Source: Candidatus Dactylopiibacterium carminicum (GTDB taxonomy: Bacteria; Pseudomonadota; Gammaproteobacteria; Burkholderiales; Rhodocyclaceae). From it: a stretch of 64,000 bases of DNA. This document shows, one piece after another, positions 42,331 through 51,707 of this stretch. The notes under the pieces were generated by a model, which ran no database searches, had not been told where the DNA came from, and saw only the letters and a program-made list of their open reading frames with translations. Position numbers and translations under genes: made by a program. Every line of letters begins with the position of its first letter. The stretch's first letter is position 1. The stretch lies in contig NZ_MDUX01000013.1 of the NCBI RefSeq assembly GCF_014736495.1, positions 1 through 64,000 of the forward strand. The letters are read 5' to 3'.

Positions 42331-43053
42331 GTGGAGCAAGAAAGTTTCATCTCTCATCTGGTCGAGTTGCGCAATCGGCTGATCTATTCCTTGCTGGCCG
42401 TGCTGGCGGTATTTCTGTGCCTGGTCTGGTGGGCCAAGGATCTCTATTCCCTGCTGGCTGCTCCCTTGCTGGCTGTGTTGCCGCAGGGCGGGCAGATGAT
42501 CGCGACCGATGTGGTCGGCGTCTTCCTGGTGCCCATGAAGGTCACGGCATGGGTTTCGCTGTTGATTGCCATGCCGTTCGTGCTTTATCAGGCTTGGGCG
42601 TTCGTCGCCCCAGGGCTGTATGCCCATGAGCGTCGGCTGGCGCTGCCATTGCTGGTTTCCAGTTGTGTGCTGTTCGTGCTCGGAATGTGTTTCGCCTATT
42701 TCGTGTTCTTTCCGGGCATGTTCAAGGTCATGACCAGCTTCACGCCGGAAGGTGTGGCGTGGATGACCGATATCGACAAGTACCTGGGTTTCGTGATGGG
42801 CATGTTCCTGGCCTTCGGCGCCGCTTTCGAGGTGCCGGTGGTGGTGGTCCTGCTGGTGTTGCTGGGGGTCGTGGATACACGGAAGCTTGCCGCCGCACGC
42901 CGCTATGTGATCGTAGGGGCCTTCGTTGTCGCTGCCGTGGTGACTCCGCCCGATGTGGCGTCGCAGTTCATGCTGGCAGTTCCCATGTGCCTGCTCTTCG
43001 AGGTTGGGCTGCTGGTCGGCCGGCTGATCGAGCGCAGGCAGTCGTCGGACTGA
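42331..43053 (+). CDS. tatC: Twin-arginine translocase subunit TatC
   Basis: Six-helix membrane core of the Tat receptor that binds RR signal peptides. The 240-residue product starts MEQESFISHLVELRNRLIYS (GTG start at 42331 behind AAGGAG), has FVAPGLYAHERR in the first loops and the conserved late segment VTPPDVASQFMLAVPMCLLFE. Cytoplasmic N-terminus residues match the family. Confidence 0.96.
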   Translation: MEQESFISHLVELRNRLIYSLLAVLAVFLCLVWWAKDLYSLLAAPLLAVLPQGGQMIATDVVGVFLVPMKVTAWVSLLIAMPFVLYQAWAFVAPGLYAHERRLALPLLVSSCVLFVLGMCFAYFVFFPGMFKVMTSFTPEGVAWMTDIDKYLGFVMGMFLAFGAAFEVPVVVVLLVLLGVVDTRKLAAARRYVIVGAFVVAAVVTPPDVASQFMLAVPMCLLFEVGLLVGRLIERRQSSD

Positions 43054-43075
43054 GCATCCGCCAGCCGCTGCGTCC

Positions 43076-44254
43076 ATGCTGGCACGCCTGTCGCTGTATT
43101 ACTTTGCCTATTTTTCCTTCATCGGCGTGTTCATGCCGTATTTCGCGCTCTACCTCGATCACCGGGGGCTGAGTGGTGGCGAAATCGGCATGGTCATGGC
43201 GTTGATGCAGGTGATGCGCCTGCTGGCACCCAACCTCTGGGGATGGCTGGCTGATCGCAGTGGGCAATCCCTGATGGTGCTGCGTCTGGCCGCCTTGATA
43301 TCCAGTCTGGGCTTTGCTGCTCTGGTCGCCGGGAATGGGCTGTTCGCCATTGCTGCCTGTGTGACGGTGATGTCCTTCTTCTGGACGGCGCAGAGTCCCC
43401 TGGCGGAAGCCTTGACGCTTGATCTGCTGCGTGAGCGGCAAGGGGGTTACGGCAGGGTACGGGGATGGAGATCTGCAGGCTTCGTCTGTGCCGTGCTGCT
43501 CATGGGGTTCTGGCTGGAACAGGCCAGTCTGGAACACATCTATCATGGAGGCCTTCTTTGTCTGCTGGCGATCTTTGCCTGTGCTTGGCTGCTGCCGTCG
43601 CCACGCCTTTCAGTCTGCAGCAATGCCACGCCGCCCGCGCCCCTGCGTGAAATTCTATTGCGTCCGGAGGTCTGGAAGCTGCTGCTGGCCTGCCTTCTGA
43701 TGACGGGCGCGCACGGTGCGTTCAACGTCTTCTACTCGATGCATCTGGTCGATGCAGGCCACTCCAAGACGGTGATCGGTGCCTTGTGGACGCTGGGTGT
43801 GCTTGCCGAGATCGCGATGTTTCAGTGGGCGCCCAGTTTGATGCGCCGATACAGCGTGACCGGCATGTTGCGTTTTGCTCTGTGCGTGGCGGTAATCCGT
43901 TTTGCGCTGATCGGCTGGACCGCAGACAGCCTGGTGTTGCTGCTGCTGGCGCAACTGGCGCATGGCATCACCTTCGGGCTTACGCATATCGTCGCCGTTT
44001 CGGCCATCAGCCAGTATTTTGGCGAAGGACAGGCTTCGCGTGGCCAGGCCGTGTATGGCAGTGTGGCTTACGGTGCCGGCGGAATCCTAGGCAGCCTCGT
44101 CAGCGGTTGGGTGTGGCAGGCAGCCGGTGGCGCCTGGGCTTTCACGGCATGTGCCGTGCTGGCCGGAGTCGGCGTGCTGGTCGTTGTGACGAAACCGGGC
44201 CGGCCTCAGTGGTGGCGGTCTTCAAGCAGCGAGACAGCGTCGAACTCGCGCTGA
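43076..44254 (+). CDS. MFS transporter, phenylpropionate-permease (HcaT) type
   Basis: Twelve-helix major facilitator of 392 residues, closest in layout to the 3-phenylpropionate permease (PPP) family: N-terminus LSLYYFAYFSFIGVFMPYFA, DRSGQSLMVLRLAAL loop and GLTHIVAVSAISQYFGEGQ in the second half. Substrate is not established. It follows tatC by 22 bases and converges with lplT, overlapping its 3' end by 49 bases. Confidence 0.85.
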   Translation: MLARLSLYYFAYFSFIGVFMPYFALYLDHRGLSGGEIGMVMALMQVMRLLAPNLWGWLADRSGQSLMVLRLAALISSLGFAALVAGNGLFAIAACVTVMSFFWTAQSPLAEALTLDLLRERQGGYGRVRGWRSAGFVCAVLLMGFWLEQASLEHIYHGGLLCLLAIFACAWLLPSPRLSVCSNATPPAPLREILLRPEVWKLLLACLLMTGAHGAFNVFYSMHLVDAGHSKTVIGALWTLGVLAEIAMFQWAPSLMRRYSVTGMLRFALCVAVIRFALIGWTADSLVLLLLAQLAHGITFGLTHIVAVSAISQYFGEGQASRGQAVYGSVAYGAGGILGSLVSGWVWQAAGGAWAFTACAVLAGVGVLVVVTKPGRPQWWRSSSSETASNSR

Positions 44255-45468
44255 TTTGCCAGATGGCGCAGGCGTACCAGCCACATGCTGCCTGCGATGA
44301 ACATACCGAACATCACGACGACGACATTGACCGAGAGACCGCTACGGATCAGTAGTGCATACAGACCCGTCATGGCCAGGATGCTGAGGTTCTCGTTGAA
44401 GTTTTGTACGGCGATCGAGTGACCCGCTCCCATCAGCACATGGCCGCGATGTTGCAGCAGGGCATTCATCGGCACCACGAAGAAACCCGCCAATGTACCC
44501 ACTGCCACCATCAGCAGCATGGCCGGCGGAATATGGTGAATGAAAACCATGATGTTGATGCCGATGCCCATGGCGATGCCCAGGGGAATCACGGACGGGG
44601 AGCGGCGCAGTGTCACGAATTTGGCTGCTAGCACGGAGCCTACTGCCACACCGAGGGCAACCACGCCTTGCAGGCTGGTCGCCTCCGAGAGATTGAGCTG
44701 AAGGTTGGCTGCAGCCCAGTCGAGCACGATGAATTGCAGGGTGGCGCCAGCGCCCCAGAACAGGGTGGTAACGGCCAGTGATATCTGCCCCAGCCTGTCT
44801 CGCCAGAGCAGGGCGACGCAATGCGAGAACTCGTGAATCAGATAGAGCGGATTGTTGCGCAGCGGTTTGTGATCGACGCCGGTATCCGGAATGTAGGCAT
44901 TGAAACCGGCGGCTATCAGATAGAGCAGACCGATGCCGAGGATGCTGAGATCGAAGGGGCTGTCGAAGATAGGGCCGATCTGTGGGATGCCGAGATGCGC
45001 TATCGCGTTGCTGATGTGTGGATGGATCAGCACGCCACCCAACAGGGTGCCCAGGATGATGGCACCCACCGTGAGCCCCTCGATCCAGCCGTTGGCGATC
45101 ACCAGTTTCCCCGGCGGCAACATCTCGGTGAGAATGCCGTACTTGGCCGGGGAGTAGGCTGCGGCCCCCAGACCGACCACGGCATAGGCCGCCAGCGGAT
45201 GGACGTCGAAGAACATCAGCGCGCAGCCACCGATCTTGATCGTGTTGCTGATCAGCATCACCCGTGCCTTGGGCATGGAGTCGGCGAATGCACCCACAAA
45301 GGCGGCCAGCACCACGTACGAGATCGTGAAGAAGAACTTCAGCAACGGGATCTGTTCTGCGGGTGCGCCAGTCTGCATGAGGAGGGCGATGGCAGCGATC
45401 AGCAATGCGTTGTCGGCCAAGGCTGAGAAGAACTGCGCGGCCATGACCAGATAGAAACCAGAACCCAT
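44206..45468 (-). CDS. lplT: Lysophospholipid transporter LplT
   Basis: MFS flippase moving lysophospholipids inward for reacylation. The 420-residue product starts MGSGFYLVMAAQFFSALADN, has KFFFTISYVVLAAFVGAFADSMPKA-type sequence early and a second-half MNALLQHRGHVLMGAGHSIAV. Its usual partner Aas (acyltransferase) is not adjacent. The 3' end overlaps the MFS gene by 49 bases on the other strand. Confidence 0.93.
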   Translation of the reverse strand: MGSGFYLVMAAQFFSALADNALLIAAIALLMQTGAPAEQIPLLKFFFTISYVVLAAFVGAFADSMPKARVMLISNTIKIGGCALMFFDVHPLAAYAVVGLGAAAYSPAKYGILTEMLPPGKLVIANGWIEGLTVGAIILGTLLGGVLIHPHISNAIAHLGIPQIGPIFDSPFDLSILGIGLLYLIAAGFNAYIPDTGVDHKPLRNNPLYLIHEFSHCVALLWRDRLGQISLAVTTLFWGAGATLQFIVLDWAAANLQLNLSEATSLQGVVALGVAVGSVLAAKFVTLRRSPSVIPLGIAMGIGINIMVFIHHIPPAMLLMVAVGTLAGFFVVPMNALLQHRGHVLMGAGHSIAVQNFNENLSILAMTGLYALLIRSGLSVNVVVVMFGMFIAGSMWLVRLRHLANQREFDAVSLLEDRHH

Positions 45469-45592
45469 GCAAATCCCGACAATTGGCGGATCAACCGATC
45501 CGGCGGCTGGACGTTATAACACATTGCTCCTACGGCTCCTTGATCCATGAAGGTGTGCCGGAAATTTTCACATGGGTGGGGGCTTTTCCCAC

Positions 45593-45621
45593 TCGACGCG
45601 CGTGAAAGCGCGACGTAGAAT
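45593..45621 (+). promoter_or_regulatory. Promoter of the LysR gene
   Basis: TCGACG (45593-45598, four of six matches) and TAGAAT (45616-45621, five of six) are 17 bases apart, directly upstream of the LysR-box palindrome and 29 bases before the ATG. Confidence 0.5.
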
Positions 45622-45636
45622 ATAAACAGCGTTTAT
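45622..45636 (+). promoter_or_regulatory. LysR-type operator palindrome
   Basis: ATAAAC-AGC-GTTTAT is a perfect 6-bp inverted repeat with the T-N11-A signature of LysR-family binding sites. It lies just after the -10, so binding here would block initiation and suggests autorepression. lplT starts upstream on the other strand and may share regulation. Confidence 0.65.
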
Positions 45637-45649
45637 CGAAAGGTGACAA

Positions 45650-46609
45650 ATGGCTGATCGCAAATTGCAGGTCTTTTATGCCGTGGCCAAGCACGGATCC
45701 TTTACCCGTGCTGCGGAAACGCTGTACATGACTCAACCCGCGGTGACCTTCCAGATCAAGCAACTGGAGGAGCAGTTCAATATTCGCCTGCTGGATCGAG
45801 GGCATGGCCGGGTCACCCTGACGCCTGCGGGCGAGATCGTGTTTGCCTATGCAGAGCGGATACTCGGGCTCTCGGACGAGATGGAGACGCGCATTGCCGA
45901 GCTGACCGATGAGCTGACCGGCGTGATCACCATCGGAACGAGTCAGACGATTGCCGGCTACTGGCTACCGCAGTTGCTGCACAAGTTCATGGCCTTGCAT
46001 CCGCGCGTGATTCCGCGGGTCTTTGTGGCCAACTCGGAGAACATCGAAAACCGTGTGGCTTCGCATGAGTTGGATGTGGGGCTGGTCGAGAAGCAGTCGT
46101 CCGATCCCACCCTGGAATGCAGCCTGGCTTGCCAGGATGAGCTGAAGGTCATCGTGGCGCACGGCCATCCGTTGGCCGAGGCGACCTCGTTGAAGGCCAC
46201 CGATCTGCAAGGACATTCCTTTGTCGATCGCGATCCCGGTGCGGCCATCCGCGCGTTGGCTGAAGATTTCTTCCGCCGCAACGGCGTGCCGCCGGAAAAT
46301 CTCAATCGTCGTGCCGAGCTGGGATCCTTGCCCTCCATCCTGCATCTGGTGAAGCAGGGGCTGGGCTTTGCCATCGTTGCCAAGGCGGCACTGAACGATT
46401 ACAACAACCGCGGTCTGGTCGGTATCTCACTGGATCCGCCGCTCTATTCCTCGCTTAACGTGCTGGTGCCCAAGGATCGCTTCCGCGCGCGCTTGCATTC
46501 CACCTTTGCGGAATTCGCGATCAAGCTGTTTTCCAGCTTCGAGCGCGATGCTGACACCCCGGCTGAAGTGGTTTCGGTTGTCGAATCCGGGGAGAACCGC
46601 GCATCGTGA
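45650..46609 (+). CDS. LysR-family transcriptional regulator
   Basis: A 319-residue regulator with the N-terminal winged helix (LQVFYAVAKHGSFTRAAETL... TQPAVTFQIKQLEEQ, residues 6-50) and a substrate-binding effector domain. Sequence type is close to CysL/CbbR-like LysR proteins; the effector is unknown. AAAGGTG precedes the ATG. Its GTGA end overlaps the alr start. It lies between lplT (divergent) and alr-radA. Confidence 0.9.
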   Translation: MADRKLQVFYAVAKHGSFTRAAETLYMTQPAVTFQIKQLEEQFNIRLLDRGHGRVTLTPAGEIVFAYAERILGLSDEMETRIAELTDELTGVITIGTSQTIAGYWLPQLLHKFMALHPRVIPRVFVANSENIENRVASHELDVGLVEKQSSDPTLECSLACQDELKVIVAHGHPLAEATSLKATDLQGHSFVDRDPGAAIRALAEDFFRRNGVPPENLNRRAELGSLPSILHLVKQGLGFAIVAKAALNDYNNRGLVGISLDPPLYSSLNVLVPKDRFRARLHSTFAEFAIKLFSSFERDADTPAEVVSVVESGENRAS

Positions 46610-47673
46610 GTCGTCCGATCTTTGCGCGGATCGATCCGCAGGCTTTCCGTCACAACTATCTGCTTTGCAAGCAACGTGCCGCCGGTGCGAAGACCCTGGC
46701 CATCGTCAAGGCCAATGCCTATGGGCATGGCTTGCTGTGTTGTGCCGAAGCCGTACGCGACGTGGCCGACGGCTTCGGGTTGCTGGAAATCGGCGAGGCG
46801 TTGCAGTTGCGCAATGCCGGCTTCACACAACCCATCGTGATGCTGGAGGGGTTCTTCGCCGAGGCTGATCTGCTGATGGCCAGTGAAGCGCGCATCCAGG
46901 TGGCGCTGCATTCCGACGCCCAGCTCGGTTTGCTGGAGATGACCGAGCTGCCGGCGCCGCTGGATGTCTTCATCAAGCTCAATACCGGTATGCAGCGCCT
47001 GGGATTTCCGCCCGAGCGCTTCGCCGAAGTGCTGGCTCGTGTGCGGGCCTGCGGCAGGGTGGGCGAGATCGGTGTGATGACGCATTTCGCCTGTGCCGAT
47101 GCTGCGGGTATCACCCCCCAGCTGGCCTGCTTCGACGCTGCCGTGGCAGGTAGCGGTCTGCCGCGCAGCGTGGCCAACTCGGCTGCTTTGCTGCGCAATC
47201 CGGAGGCTCGCTACGAATGGGTGCGGCCAGGCATCGTACTCTATGGCGGTTCGCCGATGCCGGATCTACAGAGCGCCGAGCAGATCGGTCTGCGTCCGGT
47301 GATGAGCTTTTTCAGCCGGATCATCTCCGTGCAGGATCTGCAACCGGGCGATGCTGTCGGTTATGGCGGTCTGTTCGTAGCCGATAAACCCATGCGTATC
47401 GCCACGGTGGCCTGCGGTTATGCAGACGGCTATCCGCGCCATGCCGGCACCGGTACGCCCATCCTGGTGAATGGTCAGCGCACGCGCACCATCGGCCGGG
47501 TGTCGATGGACATGCTTTGCTGCGACATTACCGGGCTGGAAGCTGGCGTGGGCAGTTTGGTGACCCTCTGGGGCGAAGGGCTGCCGGCGGATGAAGTGGC
47601 TACGGCTGCCGGCACCGTGAGCTACGAGCTGTTCTGTGCACTGGCACAACGTGTGCCGGTCACGAGCTGCTGA
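46606..47673 (+). CDS. alr: Alanine racemase
   Basis: PLP enzyme making D-alanine for peptidoglycan. The 355-residue product has the PLP Lys35 in AIVKANAYGHG, YGGSPMPDLQSAEQ and RIATVACGYADGYPRH in the C-terminal barrel region. It starts with GTG at 46606, overlapping the LysR stop, and its TGA shares one base with the radA ATG, so the genes are probably coupled. Confidence 0.95.
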   Translation: MSRPIFARIDPQAFRHNYLLCKQRAAGAKTLAIVKANAYGHGLLCCAEAVRDVADGFGLLEIGEALQLRNAGFTQPIVMLEGFFAEADLLMASEARIQVALHSDAQLGLLEMTELPAPLDVFIKLNTGMQRLGFPPERFAEVLARVRACGRVGEIGVMTHFACADAAGITPQLACFDAAVAGSGLPRSVANSAALLRNPEARYEWVRPGIVLYGGSPMPDLQSAEQIGLRPVMSFFSRIISVQDLQPGDAVGYGGLFVADKPMRIATVACGYADGYPRHAGTGTPILVNGQRTRTIGRVSMDMLCCDITGLEAGVGSLVTLWGEGLPADEVATAAGTVSYELFCALAQRVPVTSC

Positions 47674-49037
47674 TGGCAAAGGCCAAGACCGCACACGTTT
47701 GTAGCGAGTGTGGGGCACAAAGCCCGCGATGGCAGGGGCAATGCCCTGGTTGCGGCGCCTGGAACACCCTGGGCGAAAGCGTGATCGAGCGCGAGCCTGC
47801 GAGCCCTCGTTTTGCCGCACTGGCGGCGAATGTGGGCAAGTTGCAGAAACTTGCCGAAATTGATCCGAGTGAATCACCGCGTCAGGCCACCGGCATCGAT
47901 GAGCTGGATCGTGTCCTGGGCGGAGGGTTCGTGCCCGGCATGGTGGTGCTGATCGGTGGCGACCCCGGCATCGGTAAATCCACGCTGTTGTTGCAGGCGT
48001 TGGCGAATCTCGTGGGCCGACAGAAGGTCCTGTACGTCAGCGGTGAGGAGTCGGCAGAGCAGGTCGCCTTGCGCGCGCGCCGGCTGCAGCTGGACGAAGC
48101 TGGTGAATTGCCGCTGCTGCCGGAGATCTCGCTCGAAAAGATCGTCGCCACCTTGCGCGAGAGCCAGCCCGACGTGGCTGTGATCGATTCCATCCAGACG
48201 CTGTATTCCGAAACCCTGCAGTCCGCGCCCGGTTCCGTGGCGCAGGTGCGCGAATGCTCGGCGCAGCTCACACGCCATGCCAAGGCTGCTGGCATGGTGA
48301 TGGTGCTTGTCGGCCATGTCACCAAGGATGGTGCGCTGGCCGGGCCGCGCGTGCTTGAGCACATCGTCGATACCGTGCTGTATTTCGAGGGTGACACGCA
48401 TTCAAGCTTCCGTCTCGTCCGGGCCTTCAAGAACCGCTTCGGCGCGGTCAACGAGCTGGGCGTCTTCGCCATGACCGACAAGGGGCTGCGCGGCGTGAGC
48501 AATCCGTCCGCCTTGTTTCTCTCGCAGCATGCGCAGCCCGTGCCGGGCAGTTGCGTGCTGGTCACGCAGGAAGGCACGCGGCCGTTGCTGGTGGAGATCC
48601 AGGCGCTGGTCGATTCCGCGCACATGAATCCCCGGAGACTTTCTGTCGGCCTGGAGCAAAACCGTCTGGCCATGCTGCTGGCGGTGTTGCACCGGCACGC
48701 CGGTATCCAGTGTGCCGATCAGGATGTGTTCATCAACGCCGTCGGTGGTGTGAAGATCGCCGAGCCGGCTGCCGATCTGGCTGTCTCGCTGGCAATCGTT
48801 TCCTCGCTGACCGGGCGCGCCTTGCCCGCGAAACTCATCGCCTTCGGCGAGATCGGCCTGGCTGGCGAGATCCGCCCGGCGCCACGTGGCCAGGAGCGTC
48901 TGAAGGAAGCCGCTAAGCTTGGATTCGAATTGGCTCTGATCCCTGCGGCGAATGCGCCGCGTCAGCCAATTAAGGGCTTGCGCGTTATCACGGCGGAGCG
49001 CATTGAAGGCGCGCTGACGGCGCTGCGTGAGTTATGA
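47673..49037 (+). CDS. radA: DNA repair protein RadA
   Basis: Hexameric helicase-like recombination factor. The 454-residue product has a C4 zinc finger (CSECGAQSPRWQGQCPGCG, about residues 10-28), Walker A GGDPGIGKST (95-104), the RadA-specific KNRFG motif, and a C-terminal Lon-protease-like domain (GEIGLAGEIRPAPRGQERLKE). It acts in branch migration and recombination repair with RecA. It follows alr with a one-base overlap and precedes tpiA. Confidence 0.95.
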   Translation: MAKAKTAHVCSECGAQSPRWQGQCPGCGAWNTLGESVIEREPASPRFAALAANVGKLQKLAEIDPSESPRQATGIDELDRVLGGGFVPGMVVLIGGDPGIGKSTLLLQALANLVGRQKVLYVSGEESAEQVALRARRLQLDEAGELPLLPEISLEKIVATLRESQPDVAVIDSIQTLYSETLQSAPGSVAQVRECSAQLTRHAKAAGMVMVLVGHVTKDGALAGPRVLEHIVDTVLYFEGDTHSSFRLVRAFKNRFGAVNELGVFAMTDKGLRGVSNPSALFLSQHAQPVPGSCVLVTQEGTRPLLVEIQALVDSAHMNPRRLSVGLEQNRLAMLLAVLHRHAGIQCADQDVFINAVGGVKIAEPAADLAVSLAIVSSLTGRALPAKLIAFGEIGLAGEIRPAPRGQERLKEAAKLGFELALIPAANAPRQPIKGLRVITAERIEGALTALREL

Positions 49038-49124
49038 CGGGATGAAAGCAGCGGGCTGCTGGTGTAAGCTTCGCGGCCTTGGCAAACACGGATGGGGCCG
49101 CAAGGCCCGGACAAGGAAGGCGTG

Positions 49125-49904
49125 ATGAAGAAGAAATGGCTGATCGGCAACTGGAAAATGCATGGCAACCTGGCCAGCAACAAGGCCCTGATCGAGGGAA
49201 TCCGCGCCGAACTGCCCGAACCTGATCCGCGTGCCGAGCTGGTCGTCTGTCCGGCTTTCCCTTATCTCTACCAGCTCAAGGATCTGACTGCCGGCACCGG
49301 TATTTATGTTGGTGCCCAGAATGCTTCCGATCACCTGCAAGGTGCCTACACTGGCGAGACTTCGCCTCTGATGATCAAGGAGCTGGGTGGTTCATTCACC
49401 ATCATCGGCCACTCCGAGCGGCGCCAATATCAAGGCGAGAACGATGGTCTGATGGGCCGCAAATCCCTGGCTGCCATCGATGCCGGCCTGATTCCCGTGA
49501 TCTGCGTGGGTGAGACTGCCGAAGAGCGTGATTCGGGGCGCACCCACGAAGTGCTGGCCCGCCAGCTGGATGCTGCCTTTGGCTACATCCGTACCGCGCA
49601 TGACAAAATCATTCTGGCCTACGAGCCTCGCTGGGCCATCGGCACCGGGATTGCCGCCACACCGGAAATCGTGCAGGCCGAGCATGAATTCCTGCGTCAG
49701 CGCATCGCCATCCGTGACAAGGAATTCGCCGCGCGCCTGCCCATCATCTATGGCGGCAGCGTGAAGGCAGCCAATGCGATTTCGCTGTTTTCCATGCCCG
49801 ACGTCGACGGTGGCCTGATCGGTTCGGCCGCGCTGAATGCCACCGAGTTCGTGGCGATCTACCGCGAGCTGCTGCAGACCATTCCTGCTGACGAGGCCGC
49901 CTGA
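49125..49904 (+). CDS. tpiA: Triosephosphate isomerase
   Basis: Glycolytic TIM-barrel isomerase. The 259-residue product has Lys11 in GNWKMHG, the catalytic His in GHSERR and Glu in YEPRWAIGTG, and the phosphate loop YGGSVKAANA. The ATG at 49125 follows AAGGAAGG; the frame is open upstream to 49092 but the family start is here. A GGGCC-GCAA-GGCCC hairpin sits just before the ribosome site. Its TGA shares one base with the dnaQ ATG. Confidence 0.97.
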   Translation: MKKKWLIGNWKMHGNLASNKALIEGIRAELPEPDPRAELVVCPAFPYLYQLKDLTAGTGIYVGAQNASDHLQGAYTGETSPLMIKELGGSFTIIGHSERRQYQGENDGLMGRKSLAAIDAGLIPVICVGETAEERDSGRTHEVLARQLDAAFGYIRTAHDKIILAYEPRWAIGTGIAATPEIVQAEHEFLRQRIAIRDKEFAARLPIIYGGSVKAANAISLFSMPDVDGGLIGSAALNATEFVAIYRELLQTIPADEAA

Positions 49905-50605
49905 TGCGCCAGATCGTTCTCGACACCGAAACCACCGGGCTGGACTGGCGCACCGGAGATCGCATCGTCGAGATCGGTTGCGTCGAAATGATCGATCGAC
50001 GGCAGACGGGGCGTACCTTCCACGTCTACCTGAATCCGGAACGGGATGTTGGTGACTCCGAACGGATTCACGGGCTTTCCGACGAGTTTCTCGCCGGGAA
50101 GCCGCTTTACACCAGCGTGGCCAGCGAATTCGAGATCTTCGTCGCGGATGCTGAACTGATCATCCATAACGCCAGTTTCGACGTCGGCTTCCTCAACATG
50201 GAGCAGGAGCGCCTGGGGCGGCCCCGGATTGCCGAGCTGTGCCCGGCGGTGGTGGACACGGTCAAGCTCGCCAAGGAGATGTTCCCGGGCAAGAAAGCTT
50301 CGCTGGACGCTTTGTGCGAACGCTATGCGATCAGCAACGCGCATCGCGTGCTGCACGGCGCCTTGCTTGATGCGCAACTGCTGGCCGAGGTCTACCTCGC
50401 CATGACGCGGGGCCAGGAAAGCCTCATGGATGTCTTCGAGCAGCCGCTCGAACTGGGGGGCGCGCACAGCGGGCCTCGCAGCGACCGCAAACCCTTGCGT
50501 GTCTTGCACGCCAGTGAGGCCGAACTGGCCGCGCATGAAGCGGTGCTGGATCAGATGGCGGGAAAAGGCCCCTGCCTCTGGCGGCCGCCAGTGTCTCAGG
50601 GCTGA
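49904..50605 (+). CDS. dnaQ: DNA polymerase III epsilon subunit (proofreading exonuclease)
   Basis: 3'-5' exonuclease of the replicative polymerase. The 233-residue product has exo I DTETTGL (7-13), exo II HNASFDVGF, and exo III HGALLDAQLL, with the DEDDh histidine. The C-terminal region (DVFEQPLELGG...) is long enough to bind the alpha subunit. It is coupled to tpiA by a one-base overlap. Confidence 0.93.
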   Translation: MRQIVLDTETTGLDWRTGDRIVEIGCVEMIDRRQTGRTFHVYLNPERDVGDSERIHGLSDEFLAGKPLYTSVASEFEIFVADAELIIHNASFDVGFLNMEQERLGRPRIAELCPAVVDTVKLAKEMFPGKKASLDALCERYAISNAHRVLHGALLDAQLLAEVYLAMTRGQESLMDVFEQPLELGGAHSGPRSDRKPLRVLHASEAELAAHEAVLDQMAGKGPCLWRPPVSQG

Positions 50606-50624
50606 TTCACGCGGAGTACCCCCC

Positions 50625-51506
50625 ATGTCACTGCCGCGAATGCTCTGGCACCTGGCCTGCGAACGCCTTGCACGCCAAACGGTGGCGAGGGTCCCGGAGC
50701 CGGACCTGGTGATGACGGACCCCGTGCAGGTCGATGCCTTCCGCGAGGCAGGGCAAACCGATGGCATCCTGACCGCCATCAACCTTTTTCATGCCATCCA
50801 GACTCTGCCATTGTTCAAGGCTGGAGACGTGGTGCTGGATCTTGCTTGCGGGCCGGCTACACTGTTGACGCAACTCGCCAGGCTGCACCCGCAGGTGCGC
50901 TTCATCGGTGTGGATGCTTCGGATGCCATGCTCACACTGGCCGAACGGACCCTGTCGCAATACGGTGTACGCAATGTCGACCTGCATCAAGGAGACATTA
51001 CCCGGCTGGAGGGGCTGCCCGCTGCATCCGTAGATGGGCTCACCTGCAATCTTTCCCTGCATCACCTGCCGGATCTCGCGGCCCTGCACACGGCATTCAC
51101 CTGCATAGCACGCGTGCTCAAACCCGAAGGCAGCGTCTACATCTCCGATTTCTGCCGTTTCAAGCGCGCGGCAACGCAGGAATATTTCGCAACGGACAGG
51201 GCAGGGGAGCAGTCTGCCGCTTTCACCGATGATTTCCGTAACTCGTTGCGTGCCGCCTTCAGTGAGGCAGAGTTGCTGGGGGCGGCTGCTCCGTTGCGCC
51301 CACGAGCGCGCATCTATCGCAACATGCTGTCGCCATTGATGCTGGTGCTGCGTGGTCCGGTCCGTGCCGAACCAAATGCAGCAGAGGTACCTGCGCGTGT
51401 GGCTGCGCTCTACGAAGCATTGTCGACGGAGCGTCGCGAGGATTTTCGTGATTTTTTGCGCTTCTTTCAGATGGGTGGTTTCCCGCTTGCCTGCAAGCCC
51501 TGGTGA
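50625..51506 (+). CDS. Class I SAM-dependent methyltransferase
   Basis: A 293-residue methyltransferase with a helical N-terminal extension, then motif I DLACGPATLLTQLA, acidic GVDASDAMLTLAE, GDITRLEGLP and motif IV NLSLHHLPD. A C-terminal segment of about 90 residues ends PLACKPW. Substrate unknown; the pattern is typical of ubiquinone/small-molecule methyltransferases. ATG at 50625; the upstream open frame overlaps dnaQ. The nearest downstream structure is a weak terminator. Confidence 0.8.
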   Translation: MSLPRMLWHLACERLARQTVARVPEPDLVMTDPVQVDAFREAGQTDGILTAINLFHAIQTLPLFKAGDVVLDLACGPATLLTQLARLHPQVRFIGVDASDAMLTLAERTLSQYGVRNVDLHQGDITRLEGLPAASVDGLTCNLSLHHLPDLAALHTAFTCIARVLKPEGSVYISDFCRFKRAATQEYFATDRAGEQSAAFTDDFRNSLRAAFSEAELLGAAAPLRPRARIYRNMLSPLMLVLRGPVRAEPNAAEVPARVAALYEALSTERREDFRDFLRFFQMGGFPLACKPW

Positions 51507-51583
51507 GGTTGCCGCCCTTGTTTTTCGCATATGGCGGCAGGATTTGCCGGTTTTGATGCGATTGGGGTTCGCTGAGTGGGCCT

Positions 51584-51608
51584 AAGCATGGCTTTGCTTG
51601 CTTTTTTT
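51584..51608 (+). terminator. Weak intrinsic terminator after the methyltransferase gene
   Basis: AAGCA (51584-51588) and TGCTT (51595-51599) pair around TGGCTT, followed by GC and seven Ts. The stem is short, so support is moderate. It separates the methyltransferase from the flgKL sigma-54 promoter. Confidence 0.4.
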
Positions 51609-51654
51609 CTGAAAACACGTTGTTGTTGTTTGTTTTTATTGGGTTTTTTTTGAT

Positions 51655-51672
51655 CTGGCAATCCTTTTGCTA
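51655..51672 (+). promoter_or_regulatory. Sigma-54 (RpoN) promoter of flgKL
   Basis: CTGGCAATCCTTTTGCTA has the -24 GG (51657-51658) and -12 GC (51669-51670) with the exact spacing of sigma-54 promoters (consensus TGGCA...TTGCT). It is preceded by a T-rich stretch and lies 36 bases before the flgK ATG. Expression would require RpoN and an enhancer-binding activator such as a flagellar FleQ/FlrC-type protein, not seen here. Confidence 0.8.
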
Positions 51673-51707
51673 TTCGAGTGCGTAGATAGCAGCAGGAGAC
51701 CCGGATC

